From Hyphomonas sp. (GTDB taxonomy: Bacteria; Pseudomonadota; Alphaproteobacteria; Caulobacterales; Hyphomonadaceae): a DNA stretch of 64,000 bases. Location of the stretch: contig NZ_JAGYJH010000003.1 of assembly GCF_018402285.1 (NCBI RefSeq), positions 62,001-126,000 of the forward strand, read 5' to 3'. The notes under the pieces are model-generated. The model was not told the DNA's origin and ran no database searches. It saw only the letters and a program-made list of their open reading frames with translations. Each line of letters starts with the position of its first letter. Positions within the stretch are counted from its first letter, which is position 1. The translations under genes and the position numbers were made by a program. Positions 46,257-55,390 of the stretch are shown piece by piece.

Positions 46257-46813
46257 TCCGATTTCCAGGTCTGAAGGGCTTTGAGGATCGCATTGACCGT
46301 GTGCGTATGCGGGCCGTCCTTTGAATGGACGACCAGATCGGCCTGCGAATAGAAGGGTTCACGCTCCAGGACGAGATGGGCGAGATGGTCCTTTGCGTCG
46401 GCGCGCTGCAGCAGCGGGCGCGTGTCGCGTTTCTGGACCCGCCGCCAGAGTGTTTCGAGATCGGCGTTCAGCCAGACGGTAATCGCCCGTTCGCGCAGCA
46501 CCTGGCGCGTCTCCGGATCAAGATACGCCCCACCCCCCGTCGCCAGCACATGCGGGGGCAATTCCAGAAGGCGGCGGATGACCTGCTTTTCGCCCCGGCG
46601 GAAATCCGCTTCGCCGTGCAGGGAAAAGATGTCGGAGATCGACAGGCCCGCTGCCTTCTCTATCTCATGGTCACTGTCATAGAAATTCCGGCCGAGCTTG
46701 TCGGCAAGGCGCCGCCCGACAGTGGACTTGCCTGCTCCCATGAGACCTACAAGCGCAATCGTGCGGCCCTGGAAGGGCGGCGCGCTACTTGAAGGGTCAG
46801 AGTCAGAAGGCAT
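46253..46813 (-). CDS. aroK: Shikimate kinase
   Basis: The 186 residues carry the P-loop GLMGAGKST at residues 23-31, the shikimate-binding [11 protein letters not shown] and [12 protein letters not shown] region, and VLATGGGAY. It phosphorylates shikimate with ATP. The first 16 residues are a Ser/Pro-rich extension. It is coupled to aroB by a 4-bp overlap and divergent from the small membrane ORF and xerD. Confidence 0.97.
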   Translation of the reverse strand: MPSDSDPSSSAPPFQGRTIALVGLMGAGKSTVGRRLADKLGRNFYDSDHEIEKAAGLSISDIFSLHGEADFRRGEKQVIRRLLELPPHVLATGGGAYLDPETRQVLRERAITVWLNADLETLWRRVQKRDTRPLLQRADAKDHLAHLVLEREPFYSQADLVVHSKDGPHTHTVNAILKALQTWKSE

Positions 46814-46919
46814 GTGTTCCTATTACCCGGCGTTGCACAGAAGTCCTAGGGGTGCCACATAGGCGGCGCAATCGGCAGGCAGAAGGTGCCTAGCCCATTT
46901 TGTTTGCGGGACCGGTTCT

Positions 46920-47057
46920 ATGCGCAAATTCCTTATCCTCTTCGCCATCCTGGCCGTTATTGTTGTCGGTACCATGTGGTGGCTTGGCCAGCGCGCCGTC
47001 AAGAACGCGCCTCCGGAAGGCGAAATCCGCATACCGGTCGAAGGCGCCCTCGAATAG
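46920..47057 (+). CDS. Small single-TM hypothetical protein (45 aa)
   Basis: An ATG at 46920 opens a 45-codon frame ending in TAG at 47055. The peptide has a basic start (MRK), a strong hydrophobic helix (FLILFAILAVIVVGTMWWLG) and a short soluble tail RAVKNAPPEGEIRIPVE. Its composition is far better than that of the frames overlapping it, and it fills the space between aroK and xerD. Ribosome site is weak. No family recognised. Confidence 0.6.
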   Translation: MRKFLILFAILAVIVVGTMWWLGQRAVKNAPPEGEIRIPVEGALE

Positions 47058-47098
47058 GCTGAAACGCGACCTTAACCGCGTTTCCCTAGCGTTGGTGG

Positions 47099-48028
47099 AT
47101 GGATGATCGCTCGCGCATTGGCGCTTTTCTGGAAATGATGTCGGCCGAGCGGGGCGCCAGCCCCAATACGCTCGATGCCTATGGCCGCGACCTTCTGGAC
47201 GCCTCGGAATATTGCGGTTTGTGCCTTGTAACGGCATCCTCCAGCGACCTTTCGGGCTGGCTGGCCGGTCTGGCGGCCCGCGGCATGGCACCCTCGACCC
47301 AGGCCCGCAAGCTGTCGGCTGTGCGCCGCTTCTTCCGGTTCCTGTTCCAGGAAGGTGACCGCAAGGACGACCCGACGGCCCGCCTCGACGGCCCCTCCCC
47401 GGAGCGGGAAGTGCCCGATGTCCTCTCGCGCGATGAAGTTTACCGGCTGATTGCCGCCTGCGAGGAGGATAAACGCCTCAAATGCCTCGTTGAGCTGCTC
47501 TACGGCGCCGGCCTGCGCGCGTCCGAACTTGTGACCCTGCGGGTGGGCAACCTCCCCCGCCGCAAGGCCGGGCAGTGGATGAGCGCTGACATCATCATCC
47601 GCGGCAAGGGCGGCAAGGACCGGCTCTGCCCTTTGGGCCGGGCGGCCTTGATTGCCCTGTCGGAATGGCTGGATGTGCGCGAGGCAAGCCTTCCGGACAA
47701 CCCCCTCATGCGCAGCAAGGCCGAAGGCTTTGTGTTCCCGTCTCGCGCTAAGGAGGGCCACCTCACCCGCCGCCGCCTTGGCCAGATGCTGGAAGAGCTC
47801 GCGGCAAAGGCAGGCCTGCGCTCCGAGCGGGTCTACCCGCACGCGCTGCGCCACGCCTATGCTACGCACCTTTTGCAGGGCGGGGCAGACCTCAGAGTTG
47901 TGCAAACCCTTCTCGGCCATGCCGACATCGCCACGACTCAGATCTACACCCATGTCCTGACAGATGAACTCGCCGAGCTGCTGGAGACGGCACACCCGAT
48001 GGCCGCTGCCCCCAAGGGCCGGCGTTGA
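47099..48028 (+). CDS. xerD: Tyrosine recombinase XerD
   Basis: This 309-residue protein has an N-terminal SAM-like core-binding domain (1-100) and a catalytic domain. The full catalytic set is visible: Arg140 (GAGLRASEL), Lys in RGKGGKDR near 170-173, His248 and Arg251 (HALRHAYATHLL), His274 (LLGHADIATTQ) and nucleophile Tyr283 (IYTHV). It resolves chromosome dimers at dif with XerC and FtsK. The aroK-aroB neighbourhood is the usual place of xerD in alphaproteobacteria, so it is unlikely to be a mobile-element integrase. No dif site is evident nearby. Confidence 0.95.
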   Translation: MDDRSRIGAFLEMMSAERGASPNTLDAYGRDLLDASEYCGLCLVTASSSDLSGWLAGLAARGMAPSTQARKLSAVRRFFRFLFQEGDRKDDPTARLDGPSPEREVPDVLSRDEVYRLIAACEEDKRLKCLVELLYGAGLRASELVTLRVGNLPRRKAGQWMSADIIIRGKGGKDRLCPLGRAALIALSEWLDVREASLPDNPLMRSKAEGFVFPSRAKEGHLTRRRLGQMLEELAAKAGLRSERVYPHALRHAYATHLLQGGADLRVVQTLLGHADIATTQIYTHVLTDELAELLETAHPMAAAPKGRR

Positions 48029-48032
48029 GCCA

Positions 48033-48203
48033 TCAGGCTACGGCCGAACCGCGCGAATTGATCCAGAAGGCGTGAACAACGCCTGGCAGCCAGCCGATCA
48101 GCGTCAGCAGCAGATTGATGAGGAACTGCACCCCAAGGCCCTCTTTCAGCAGCACGGCAACGGGCGGAAGAAAAATCGTAAGCAGGATCATCAGCAGTGA
48201 CAT
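48033..48203 (-). CDS. YqaE/Pmp3 family small membrane protein
   Basis: This 56-residue peptide has two hydrophobic helices joined by the family motif (LPPVAVLLKEGLG, then INLLLTLIGWLPGVVHAFW). Such proteins are linked to membrane potential and salt or cold stress. The ATG at 48203 has AGGA 8 nt upstream and is preferred to 48218. The stop is 4 bp from the xerD stop. Confidence 0.9.
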   Translation of the reverse strand: MSLLMILLTIFLPPVAVLLKEGLGVQFLINLLLTLIGWLPGVVHAFWINSRGSAVA

Positions 48204-48222
48204 GGGAGTTCCTTTCAAGTGT

Positions 48223-48238
48223 CGTTTGCGGACAAACG
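48223..48238. promoter_or_regulatory. Palindrome upstream of the Pmp3 gene
   Basis: CGTTTG-CGGA-CAAACG is a perfect 6-bp inverted repeat 20 bp upstream of the Pmp3 start and about 90 bp from the divergent lyase gene. It could be an operator for either gene, or a hairpin in the Pmp3 leader. Confidence 0.3.
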
Positions 48239-48328
48239 CATGAGCGACGGGGGCGTTCCGTCACAGGGGCGACGTTTGACGCGCTGCAGCACGGGGCTTA
48301 ATCCTCTCCCGGCAAAAGGGAGGCCGAC

Positions 48329-49384
48329 ATGAGCCAGAAAACGCCGCGCAGTTTCTTCAAGCCGCTGTCGATCGGCGCGCCCGAGCCCTATCGCGAACTC
48401 CCGGTGAAGCTTGAGCGCATGATCCATTTCGTGCCGCCACACCTGGAGAAAGTGCGCGCCAAGGTGCCGGACATGGCGCCAACCGTGGACGTGATCCTCG
48501 CCAATCTGGAAGACGCCATCCCCGCCGACGCCAAGGACGCGGCCCGGGCTGGGGCCATCGAGATGGCTAATATGTATGACTGGCAGGCAAAGGGCACCGG
48601 CTTCTGGAGCCGCGTGAACTGCCTCAACTCCCCCTGGTTCCAGGAGGACGTGTCCGAGCTTGTCCTTAAGGCCGGCCACCAGCTCGACGTGATCATGCTG
48701 CCCAAGGTCGAGGGCGCTTGGGACATCCACTTTGCCGACCAGTATGTCGCCCAGCTCGAAGCCAAAGCTGGCCTCAAACGCCAGATACTCTTTCACGCCA
48801 TCCTCGAAACAGCGGAAGGCGTTGCCCGGGTCGAGGAGATCGCCCTCGCTTCCCCCCGCATGCAGGGCATATCGCTTGGCCCGGCAGACCTTGCCGCCAG
48901 CCGCAAGATGAAAACGACCCGTGTGGGCGGGGGCCACCCCTTCTACCGGGTGATCGAAGATCCCAAGGATGACGGCAGCACGCGACTGAGCGCCCAGCAG
49001 GATCCCTGGCATTACACCATCGCCCGCCTGGTGGACGCCTGCCGCATGGCCGGGATCAATGCCTTCTATGGCCCGTTCGGCGACATTGCCGACCTAGACG
49101 CCTGCGAGCAGCAGTTCCGAAATGCCTTCCTGCTCGGCTGCGCCGGCACCTGGAGCCTCCATCCCAGCCAGATCGCGGTCGCCAAGCGCGTTTTCAGCCC
49201 TGATCCCGACGAGGTGAAGTTTGCCCGCAAGATCCTCGCCGCGATGCCCGATGGCACCGGTGTTGCGATGATCGACGGCAAGATGCAGGACGACGCCACC
49301 TGGAAACAGGCAAAGGTAATTTCCGATCTGGCAGACCTTGTGGCCTCGAAGGACCCCGATCTTGCGGCCGCCTATGCAGGGTGA
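48329..49384 (+). CDS. HpcH/HpaI aldolase family, L-malyl-CoA / beta-methylmalyl-CoA lyase type
   Basis: The 351 residues follow the CitE/malyl-CoA-lyase fold, with [72 protein letters not shown] and [15 protein letters not shown]. The GPADLAAS...TTRVGG block resembles Mcl1 of the ethylmalonyl-CoA pathway, which splits beta-methylmalyl-CoA to glyoxylate and propionyl-CoA. A related thioesterase-type CitE homologue is possible. Starts 20 nt after GGGAGG-like sequence. The probable methylsuccinyl-CoA dehydrogenase at the start of the window supports the pathway. Confidence 0.85.
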   Translation: MSQKTPRSFFKPLSIGAPEPYRELPVKLERMIHFVPPHLEKVRAKVPDMAPTVDVILANLEDAIPADAKDAARAGAIEMANMYDWQAKGTGFWSRVNCLNSPWFQEDVSELVLKAGHQLDVIMLPKVEGAWDIHFADQYVAQLEAKAGLKRQILFHAILETAEGVARVEEIALASPRMQGISLGPADLAASRKMKTTRVGGGHPFYRVIEDPKDDGSTRLSAQQDPWHYTIARLVDACRMAGINAFYGPFGDIADLDACEQQFRNAFLLGCAGTWSLHPSQIAVAKRVFSPDPDEVKFARKILAAMPDGTGVAMIDGKMQDDATWKQAKVISDLADLVASKDPDLAAAYAG

Positions 49385-49473
49385 AATGGCTCTCGCCAAA
49401 TGCGCCTGACCTGCTTAGCGTAAGCTTCCAGAAACGCGCTCCTGAAGGGTCAGTGGCGCAAGGGGAGCTAGCC

Positions 49474-49902
49474 ATGCTGAGGACAATCGCGGTCACTTTG
49501 GGGACAATCCTGGCCATTTCCGGCCAGGCACAAGCCGATGAGGTCTGGACCACGCCGGTCGGTGAAGTGGTCTATGAGGCTGATCTTGAGACCGGTGAGG
49601 CTGTGCTCTCATTCCCGGGTGAAAGCGGTCAGCGCCTGGTCGGCATCTTCCCGGGCCTTGCCGGGAAGAGCGAAGAGCGCGGCTTCTTTGCCGGCATCTG
49701 GCTTGATCCGGAATCGGCAACCGAAGGCCTCTGCCCCGGCGCGATGGCCGATCCGATCGGCGGCGGCCAAGCCTACACTTGGGGCCGGATGGACATCATC
49801 TTCACCAAGCCCGACTTTCCGGGCGGTTTCGTTGTCATGAAAGGCACCTGCTTTGATCAGGCAACCGACTATCTGATCGCTGAGCCGGTGGTGGGGGAAT
49901 AA
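49474..49902 (+). CDS. Hypothetical exported protein
   Basis: From the ATG at 49474 (GGGGAG about 7 nt upstream) the protein begins with a Sec signal peptide MLRTIAVTLGTILAISGQAQA and a mature part of about 120 residues. That part has two Cys (GLCPGAM, GTCFDQ) that could form a disulfide. The beta-rich segments recall secreted lipocalin-like domains, but I do not recognise the family. The frame extends to 49381 but those 31 residues lack a signal. It begins 90 bp after the lyase gene and could be in its transcript. Confidence 0.75.
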   Translation: MLRTIAVTLGTILAISGQAQADEVWTTPVGEVVYEADLETGEAVLSFPGESGQRLVGIFPGLAGKSEERGFFAGIWLDPESATEGLCPGAMADPIGGGQAYTWGRMDIIFTKPDFPGGFVVMKGTCFDQATDYLIAEPVVGE

Positions 49903-49913
49903 GGCGTCCGCGC

Positions 49914-50342
49914 ATGGCAAAGCACCTGATCCCCGAGACCGGCCACAGCCCGAACCTGCAAGCCTGGTTTGACTGGATGACCCGCGATCATTCTGCCGGC
50001 GGCCTCTCGGGCCTCCTCGCCGAGGAGGTCGTGTTCAAGAGCCCGGTCGTCCACACGCCCCAACAGGGCAAGGCGATCACTATGGCCTATCTGCTCGCCG
50101 CCGGCGAGACGCTCGGCAATGACGATTTCCGCTACACGCGGGTGTTCGACTGCGGCGACAGGGCCGTGCTGGAATTCGAGACGATGATGGACGGCGTCCT
50201 CGTCAACGGCGTCGACATGATGCAATGGAACTCAGAGGGCCAGATCACCGATTTCAAGGTGATGGTCCGCCCGTTGAAGGCCGTCCAGACCGTCCACGCC
50301 GCCATGGGCGCGATGCTCGCCAAGATGAAGGCGGGTGCATGA
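49914..50342 (+). CDS. NTF2/SnoaL-like fold protein
   Basis: The 142 residues show an alpha+beta cone layout: helix with PNLQAWFDWMTRDHSAGGLS, DEVVFKSP-like strand (LLAEEVVFKSPVVHTP), AVLEFETMMDGVLVNGVDM and QITDFKVMVRPLK. The pattern is typical of the SnoaL/NTF2 group, a set of small enzymes and binding proteins. The substrate is unknown. It lies 11 bp after the exported protein and overlaps the GNAT gene by 4 bp. Confidence 0.85.
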   Translation: MAKHLIPETGHSPNLQAWFDWMTRDHSAGGLSGLLAEEVVFKSPVVHTPQQGKAITMAYLLAAGETLGNDDFRYTRVFDCGDRAVLEFETMMDGVLVNGVDMMQWNSEGQITDFKVMVRPLKAVQTVHAAMGAMLAKMKAGA

Positions 50343-50857
50343 AGGCGCCGGCCCTGGAAACACCGCGCCTCCTCCTGCGCGGGGCAGAACCCTGTGACAT
50401 AGACGCAGCCTCCGCCATGTGGGGCAGCGACGAGGTAACCCGCTTCATCGGCGGCAAGCCGCGCTCACGCCAGGACGCCTGGTTTGCCCTGCTGCGCGGA
50501 GTGGGTCTCTGGGAAATGAAGGGCTTTGGCTACTGGGTCGTCACCGACAAGGCGAGCGGCGAATTCCTCGGCGAATGCGGCTTTGCCGATTTCGAGCGCG
50601 GCCTGCCCAAAGAACTGATCTACGGGCCGGAAGCGGGCTGGGCCTTCGGGCCGCAGACCTGGGGCAAGGGCATTGCCTCCGAAGCCGTCGGCGCCATCCA
50701 TGACTGGCTCGACGAAACGCTCGGCAGCTCAAGCTGCTGTGTAATCGATCCGGGTAATTCCGCTTCCCGCAAGGTGGCTGAGAAGATCGGCTACCGGCAC
50801 ACGGGCGATACCCTGCTCGCCGGCTTGCCGGTCAATACCTACCGGCGCGGAGCCTGA
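50339..50857 (+). CDS. GNAT family N-acetyltransferase (RimJ/RimL type)
   Basis: This protein of 172 residues starts at the ATG at 50339, overlapping the previous stop by 4 bp. It has ETPRLLLRGAEPCDIDAA, GFGYWVVTDKASGEFLGECG, the acetyl-CoA loop PQTWGKGIASEAVGAIHDWL and the late block VIDPGNSASRKVAEKIGYRH. This is the classic RimJ/RimL-like GNAT order. The substrate (protein N-terminus or small molecule) is unknown. Its last 19 bp overlap the convergent EAL gene. Confidence 0.92.
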   Translation: MKAPALETPRLLLRGAEPCDIDAASAMWGSDEVTRFIGGKPRSRQDAWFALLRGVGLWEMKGFGYWVVTDKASGEFLGECGFADFERGLPKELIYGPEAGWAFGPQTWGKGIASEAVGAIHDWLDETLGSSSCCVIDPGNSASRKVAEKIGYRHTGDTLLAGLPVNTYRRGA

Positions 50858-52635
50858 TAGGCTTCCGGGCTGCCGGTTTCGTCATTGGCACCCAGCGGCT
50901 TCCACGCGCGCAGAAGTTCAAGGAAGGCCTGATCGGGCAGGCCGGGACTGTAGAGGAAACCCTGCGCCATGGTGCAACCACGGCGGCGCAGGAAGTCGGC
51001 CTGCTTGGTCGTTTCCACACCTTCGGCCACCGTCTTCAGCCCGAGCGTTTCGGCCATGGCGAGAATCATTTCGACAATCGCAGGCGCCTGACGATCCGTC
51101 TCCAGCGCCGAGACAAACTGCCGGTCGATCTTGAACACATCGAAGGGAAGCTGGGTCAGCGTGGCGAGGTTTGAATGGCCGGTGCCGAAATCATCAATGG
51201 CGAGCTTCGTGCCCATGGCCCGCAGCGGCGAGATGAACTCAGCCACCCTCGCGGGGTCAGACACCGCCATGCTTTCGGTGATCTCCAGCTCCAGCCGGCG
51301 GGGATGAAGGCCGGACCGGCGCAGCGCGCCCATCACGGTTTCGGTAAGGTCGTTGCGCTGGAACTGGCTGGGCGAGACATTCACCGCGACCGTTACGTCA
51401 TGGCCTTCCAGCTCCCAGGTGCGCGCAGCTTCACACGCTGCTTCCAGGATCTGCTTGCCGATCTCTTCGATGAGCCCTGCTTCCTCCGCCACCGGAATAA
51501 ACGCGGCAGGCGAGATCAGCTTTCCGTTTGAGCGCCGCCAGCGGGCGAGGGCTTCGGCGCCGACAATCCGGCCGGTGGCAAAATCGATCTTTGGCTGGAA
51601 CACCGCCTTGAACTCGCGGTTCTCCACGGCGTCGCGCAGCTCTGCCTCAAACCGGTAGCGCCCCTGCACGATGCGGGTCAGGCGCGGGGTAAAAAAGCGG
51701 AAACCAGACTGCGATTCGTTCCTCACAAGGCGCAAAGCGAGCTTGGCATTCTGCATCAGCTTCTGCGGGGAATCGGCGTCTTCCGGGGCCATCACGATGC
51801 CCCCCGACAGTGACATGGTGACCGGGCGGCCAAGGATCGTGAACGGCTCATTGAAAGCGTTGCGGATGGCGCGGGCAATGGCGATCACATGTTCGCGGCT
51901 GCCAGCGTTTGGCATGAACAGAGTGAACTGGTCAGCCGTCAGCGCCGCGAGCATCGAACCGCGCAGGGCCGAGGCGGAGGGATCGGGCACATCGCTTAGC
52001 GCCTTGGCGATGCGCTGGGCGGCGGCGTGGATCATCACTTCGCCATGACCAGAACCCACCTGCTCCACCAGATGGGCGAAACGGTCGATATCGAGCAGGA
52101 TGAAGGCGGCTGGTTGTTCGAAGCTCGCCGCCGGCAGCGTCTCCACGATGCGCTTCTCGGCGGCCACAGCATTGGGCAGGCCGGTGCGGCTGTCGCGGTA
52201 GGCGATCTTGCGCAAATGGTCGTTCTCCCGCCGCAGCTTTCGCACGGTGCGGGTCGTCGCCACGCGCAGACGGCGCAGTTCCGGAAATTTCAGCGAATAG
52301 AGATCCGCGTCGGCGTCGCCGCGGGTCGACATCATGTAATCAGTAAAGCGCAGGAATACGCCTTGCAGCGGGCGGGCGAGATAATAGCAGACCGTAGCGG
52401 TGATCAGGACCGTGCCCACCAGCATGCCTGCGATCACCGGGACCGGCACGGAGAAGCCAACGGGTGTTTCTTCAGAAGATGTCCGGAAGATAACCTCTAT
52501 GGCGACCAGGAGCGCAAACAGGAGAATGGATAAAAGCCCGCCTGCAATCCCGGCGAAAGCCGGAATGGAAAGGCTGCCGGTCAACCGGCCGATGAGGCTT
52601 CCCTGCTTCAATCCATTGCCCACTCGAATACCCAA
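50839..52635 (-). CDS. Membrane GGDEF-EAL protein with degenerate GGDEF, probable c-di-GMP phosphodiesterase
   Basis: Two N-terminal TM helices (about 25-50 and 64-86) lead to a HAMP-like linker, a GGDEF domain (about 140-315) and an EAL domain (about 325-580). The GGDEF signature reads T-A-D-Q-F at residues 233-237, so cyclase activity is unlikely. The EAL site looks intact: GAEALARW, NVSPSQFQ, EITES, DDFGTGHSN, FKIDRQ, EGVET and AQGFLYSPG. It should hydrolyse c-di-GMP at the inner membrane. The start is TTG at 52635 or GTG at 52623. Confidence 0.9.
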   Translation of the reverse strand: MGIRVGNGLKQGSLIGRLTGSLSIPAFAGIAGGLLSILLFALLVAIEVIFRTSSEETPVGFSVPVPVIAGMLVGTVLITATVCYYLARPLQGVFLRFTDYMMSTRGDADADLYSLKFPELRRLRVATTRTVRKLRRENDHLRKIAYRDSRTGLPNAVAAEKRIVETLPAASFEQPAAFILLDIDRFAHLVEQVGSGHGEVMIHAAAQRIAKALSDVPDPSASALRGSMLAALTADQFTLFMPNAGSREHVIAIARAIRNAFNEPFTILGRPVTMSLSGGIVMAPEDADSPQKLMQNAKLALRLVRNESQSGFRFFTPRLTRIVQGRYRFEAELRDAVENREFKAVFQPKIDFATGRIVGAEALARWRRSNGKLISPAAFIPVAEEAGLIEEIGKQILEAACEAARTWELEGHDVTVAVNVSPSQFQRNDLTETVMGALRRSGLHPRRLELEITESMAVSDPARVAEFISPLRAMGTKLAIDDFGTGHSNLATLTQLPFDVFKIDRQFVSALETDRQAPAIVEMILAMAETLGLKTVAEGVETTKQADFLRRRGCTMAQGFLYSPGLPDQAFLELLRAWKPLGANDETGSPEAYQAPRR

Positions 52636-52733
52636 CCTAGGTAAATCCCGCAGAAACTGCCCTATATATGTTTAGGAATCCGTGAACATTGATGCGCTAG
52701 CTGTAGCGCTTCCTGCAGCTTATATGGCCTCCC

Positions 52734-53330
52734 ATGACCCAGAACCGCACCGCAGACGTCACCCGCACCACAAAGGAAACCGAAATTTCGGTGTCCGTTA
52801 ACCTTGATGGCACCGGCAAGGCCGACATAGAGACCGGGATCGGCTTTTTTGACCACATGCTGGACAGTCTGGCGCGCCATTCGCTGATCGACCTGAAAGT
52901 GCGCTGCAAGGGAGACACCCATATCGACTTCCACCATTCGGTTGAAGACACCGGCATCGTCATCGGCCAGGCCATCATGAAGGCGCTTGGCGATTTTGGC
53001 GGAATCACGCGCTTTGGCCATGCCTATATCCCCATGGACGAGACGCTGACCCGAGCCTCCATCGACCTCTGCAAGCGCCCCTACCTGATCTGGAAGGTGG
53101 AGTTCCGGCGCGACAAGATAGGCGAGATGGATACCGAGCTCTTCAAGGAGTTCTTCCATGCCCTTGCCGGCAATGGCGGCATGTGCCTGCACATCGAGAA
53201 CATCTATGGCGAGAACAACCACCACATCGCCGAAAGCTGTTTCAAGGCAACTGCCCGCGCCCTGCGCACGGCGATCACGGTAGACCCGCGCCTCGGCGGC
53301 AAGCCTGCCAGCACCAAGGGCAGCCTCTAG
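52734..53330 (+). CDS. hisB: Imidazoleglycerol-phosphate dehydratase
   Basis: The 198 residues contain the repeated metal-site motifs [41 protein letters not shown] and [17 protein letters not shown]. It catalyses the sixth step of histidine synthesis, dehydration of imidazole glycerol phosphate. This is the monofunctional form. It is the first of the his genes here. The next, hisH, is 1.4 kb away beyond a minus-strand CBS-protein gene. Confidence 0.97.
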   Translation: MTQNRTADVTRTTKETEISVSVNLDGTGKADIETGIGFFDHMLDSLARHSLIDLKVRCKGDTHIDFHHSVEDTGIVIGQAIMKALGDFGGITRFGHAYIPMDETLTRASIDLCKRPYLIWKVEFRRDKIGEMDTELFKEFFHALAGNGGMCLHIENIYGENNHHIAESCFKATARALRTAITVDPRLGGKPASTKGSL

Positions 53331-53350
53331 GGGCTGCACCCTTCCCTGCC

Positions 53351-54658
53351 TTAGCCGGTCGGGTCTTCATCTTTTGGCGCAACGCGCGAGACGAGCACCT
53401 TGTCGAGGCGCCGCCCGTCCATGTCGAGCACCTCAAAGATCCAGCCATTGACGGTGACCTTGTCGGCCAGCGCAGGCACGCGCTGAAGATGGTGCATGAC
53501 GAGACCGGCAACGGTTGAGAACGGATCGTCATCCGTGCCGATGTTTGACGCGCCAAGCATGATCTCGATATCTTCGACCGCCATGCGGCCATCGATAAGC
53601 CAGCTGCCATCCTCACGGCGCTGCGGGCGGTCGAGACCATCGGCGAGCGAGAACGCCACATCACCGGCAATCGCGCCCAGCACATCGGCCGCCGTGACAA
53701 TGCCTTCGACATGGCCAAGTTCATCGACCACCAGCGCCATCTGCACCGGGCTTGCCTGCAGGCTTTCCAGGACGCTCAGCACACTCATCGTTTCCGGCAC
53801 GAACATCGGCGGATGACCCGCCTCTTCAAAATCGGGAACGGAAACCCCGCGCGAGCGCGCCAGGAGATCCTTGGCCTGAACAAAACTGATCACGTCTTCC
53901 AGATCGCGGCGCGCCAGGGGGAAGCGGGAATGTCCACTCTCTGCGATCTCTTTGAGAAGCGCGTCGGGCTGGTCATCAAGGTCCAGCCAGACAATTTCAT
54001 TGCGCGGCGTCATGATCGAGCGCACGTCGCGGTCTGCCAGGCGCATCACACTTCGGATCATCGTGCGCTCGCCGGCATCGATGGCGCCGCTGGCGGCGCC
54101 CTCTTCAATCATGCTTTCGATTTCTTCCTCGGTGACGCTGTCATTGCGCGTCTTGCCAAGGCCAAGCAGCATCAGGAGAAGATTGGTCGAACCCCGCAGG
54201 ATGAACACGACGGGAAACGCAATCTTCGACAGCATCGCCATCGGCGGGGAGACCACGGCGGCAAACGCTTCTGGGGCGGCGAGCGCGATGCGCTTGGGTA
54301 CGAGTTCCCCGATGATCACCGACAGGTAAGTCGTAAAGACGATCACCACACTGAAGGATATCAGCGCCGCGTGTTCGGCAAGGCCGGGCGCAACCGATAA
54401 GATCATCGGCTCGACATCCTCGGCCAGCGCCGTGGCGCCATAGGCGCCCGCGATGATGCCGACCAGCGTGATGCCGATCTGCACGGTGGAGAGGAAGCTG
54501 GAGGGGTCGTCCTGCAGTTTCAGGGCGGCGCGGGCGCCAACATTTCCTTTGTCAGCCATAAACTGCAGCCGCGCGCGGCGGGACGAAACAACGGCAAGTT
54601 CCGACATCGCGAAAACGCCGTTAAGCGCAATCAGCGCCAAAAGGATAAGGAGGTCCAT
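53351..54658 (-). CDS. CNNM-type transporter/hemolysin family protein with CBS pair (second copy)
   Basis: From the ATG at 54658 (preceded by GGCAA-type weak site) the 435 residues have a CNNM membrane domain (MDLLILLALIALNGVFAMSE at the start, TM helices to about 150). Two CBS domains (DVRSIMTPRNEIVWLDLDDQ; MALVVDELGHVEGIVTAADV) and a CorC_HlyC tail follow. The open frame continues upstream to 55327, but that part is antisense to hisH. It is related to the gene at 43832 and interrupts the his genes on the opposite strand. Confidence 0.92.
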   Translation of the reverse strand: MDLLILLALIALNGVFAMSELAVVSSRRARLQFMADKGNVGARAALKLQDDPSSFLSTVQIGITLVGIIAGAYGATALAEDVEPMILSVAPGLAEHAALISFSVVIVFTTYLSVIIGELVPKRIALAAPEAFAAVVSPPMAMLSKIAFPVVFILRGSTNLLLMLLGLGKTRNDSVTEEEIESMIEEGAASGAIDAGERTMIRSVMRLADRDVRSIMTPRNEIVWLDLDDQPDALLKEIAESGHSRFPLARRDLEDVISFVQAKDLLARSRGVSVPDFEEAGHPPMFVPETMSVLSVLESLQASPVQMALVVDELGHVEGIVTAADVLGAIAGDVAFSLADGLDRPQRREDGSWLIDGRMAVEDIEIMLGASNIGTDDDPFSTVAGLVMHHLQRVPALADKVTVNGWIFEVLDMDGRRLDKVLVSRVAPKDEDPTG

Positions 54659-54757
54659 GGTGGCGCTGGATATGCCGTAAACAGCAGGTTTCGCCAAGCG
54701 ACTTTTCTGGCCGCCGCTTAATTGCCATGGCCCCCTCCCCCCGCTAAGAGCGCGGCC

Positions 54758-55390
54758 ATGACCCGCCTTGCCCTCATCGATTACGGCTCCGGAAACCTGC
54801 ACTCCTGCGCGCGGGCGCTTGCCGCTGCCGCAGAGGATACGGGCAAGGTGATGGTTACCGCGCGGCCCGAGGATATCCTTGCCGCCGAGCGCATCGTGCT
54901 GCCGGGCGTTGGCCACTTTGCAGACTGCGCGGGCGCCTTGCGCGCCATTCCCGGCATGGTCGAGGCGCTCGAAGAAGCCGTCTTGCGCAAGGGCGCGCCT
55001 TTCCTCGGCATCTGCGTCGGCATGCAGCTGATGGCAGACCTTGGCCTGGAAGACGGGGAAACACGCGGCCTTGGCTGGGTCCACGGCGTCGTCGAGGCGC
55101 TCCAGCCTGCGCCGGGCCTGCCGGTGCCCCATGTAGGCTGGAACGAGCTGATGATCCCCTCGCCCCATCCGGTGCTCGAAGGCCTTGGCGAGACGCCCCA
55201 CGCCTATTTCACCCATTCCTACGTCTTCCGCCCGGAAGAAGAGGCGGATGCCGCCGCCTGGTGCGACTATGGCAGCCCGTTTGCCGCCGCCATCGCCCGC
55301 GACAACCTCATCGGCACGCAATTCCACCCCGAAAAGAGCCAGCGCCTCGGCCTGACGCTGCTCGCCAAATTCCTGAAATGGAACCCATGA
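54758..55390 (+). CDS. hisH: Imidazole glycerol phosphate synthase subunit HisH (glutaminase)
   Basis: This glutamine amidotransferase has 210 residues. The nucleophile Cys lies in [11 protein letters not shown], and the catalytic His/Glu in [25 protein letters not shown] forms the N-terminus. It supplies ammonia to HisF. The ATG at 54758 fits the family start better than the TTG at 54722. Its stop overlaps the hisA start by 4 bp. Confidence 0.97.
   Translation: MTRLALIDYGSGNLHSCARALAAAAEDTGKVMVTARPEDILAAERIVLPGVGHFADCAGALRAIPGMVEALEEAVLRKGAPFLGICVGMQLMADLGLEDGETRGLGWVHGVVEALQPAPGLPVPHVGWNELMIPSPHPVLEGLGETPHAYFTHSYVFRPEEEADAAAWCDYGSPFAAAIARDNLIGTQFHPEKSQRLGLTLLAKFLKWNP

Noticed and set aside
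47099-48028. Tyrosine recombinase as sign of an integrated element
   Set aside because: The aroK-aroB neighbourhood and the motif set are those of chromosomal XerD. No att repeats, tRNA target or phage genes lie nearby.
54659-55327. N-terminal extension of the CNNM/CBS protein
   Set aside because: The extra 223 residues run antisense through hisH. The true start is the ATG at 54658, where the first TM helix begins.
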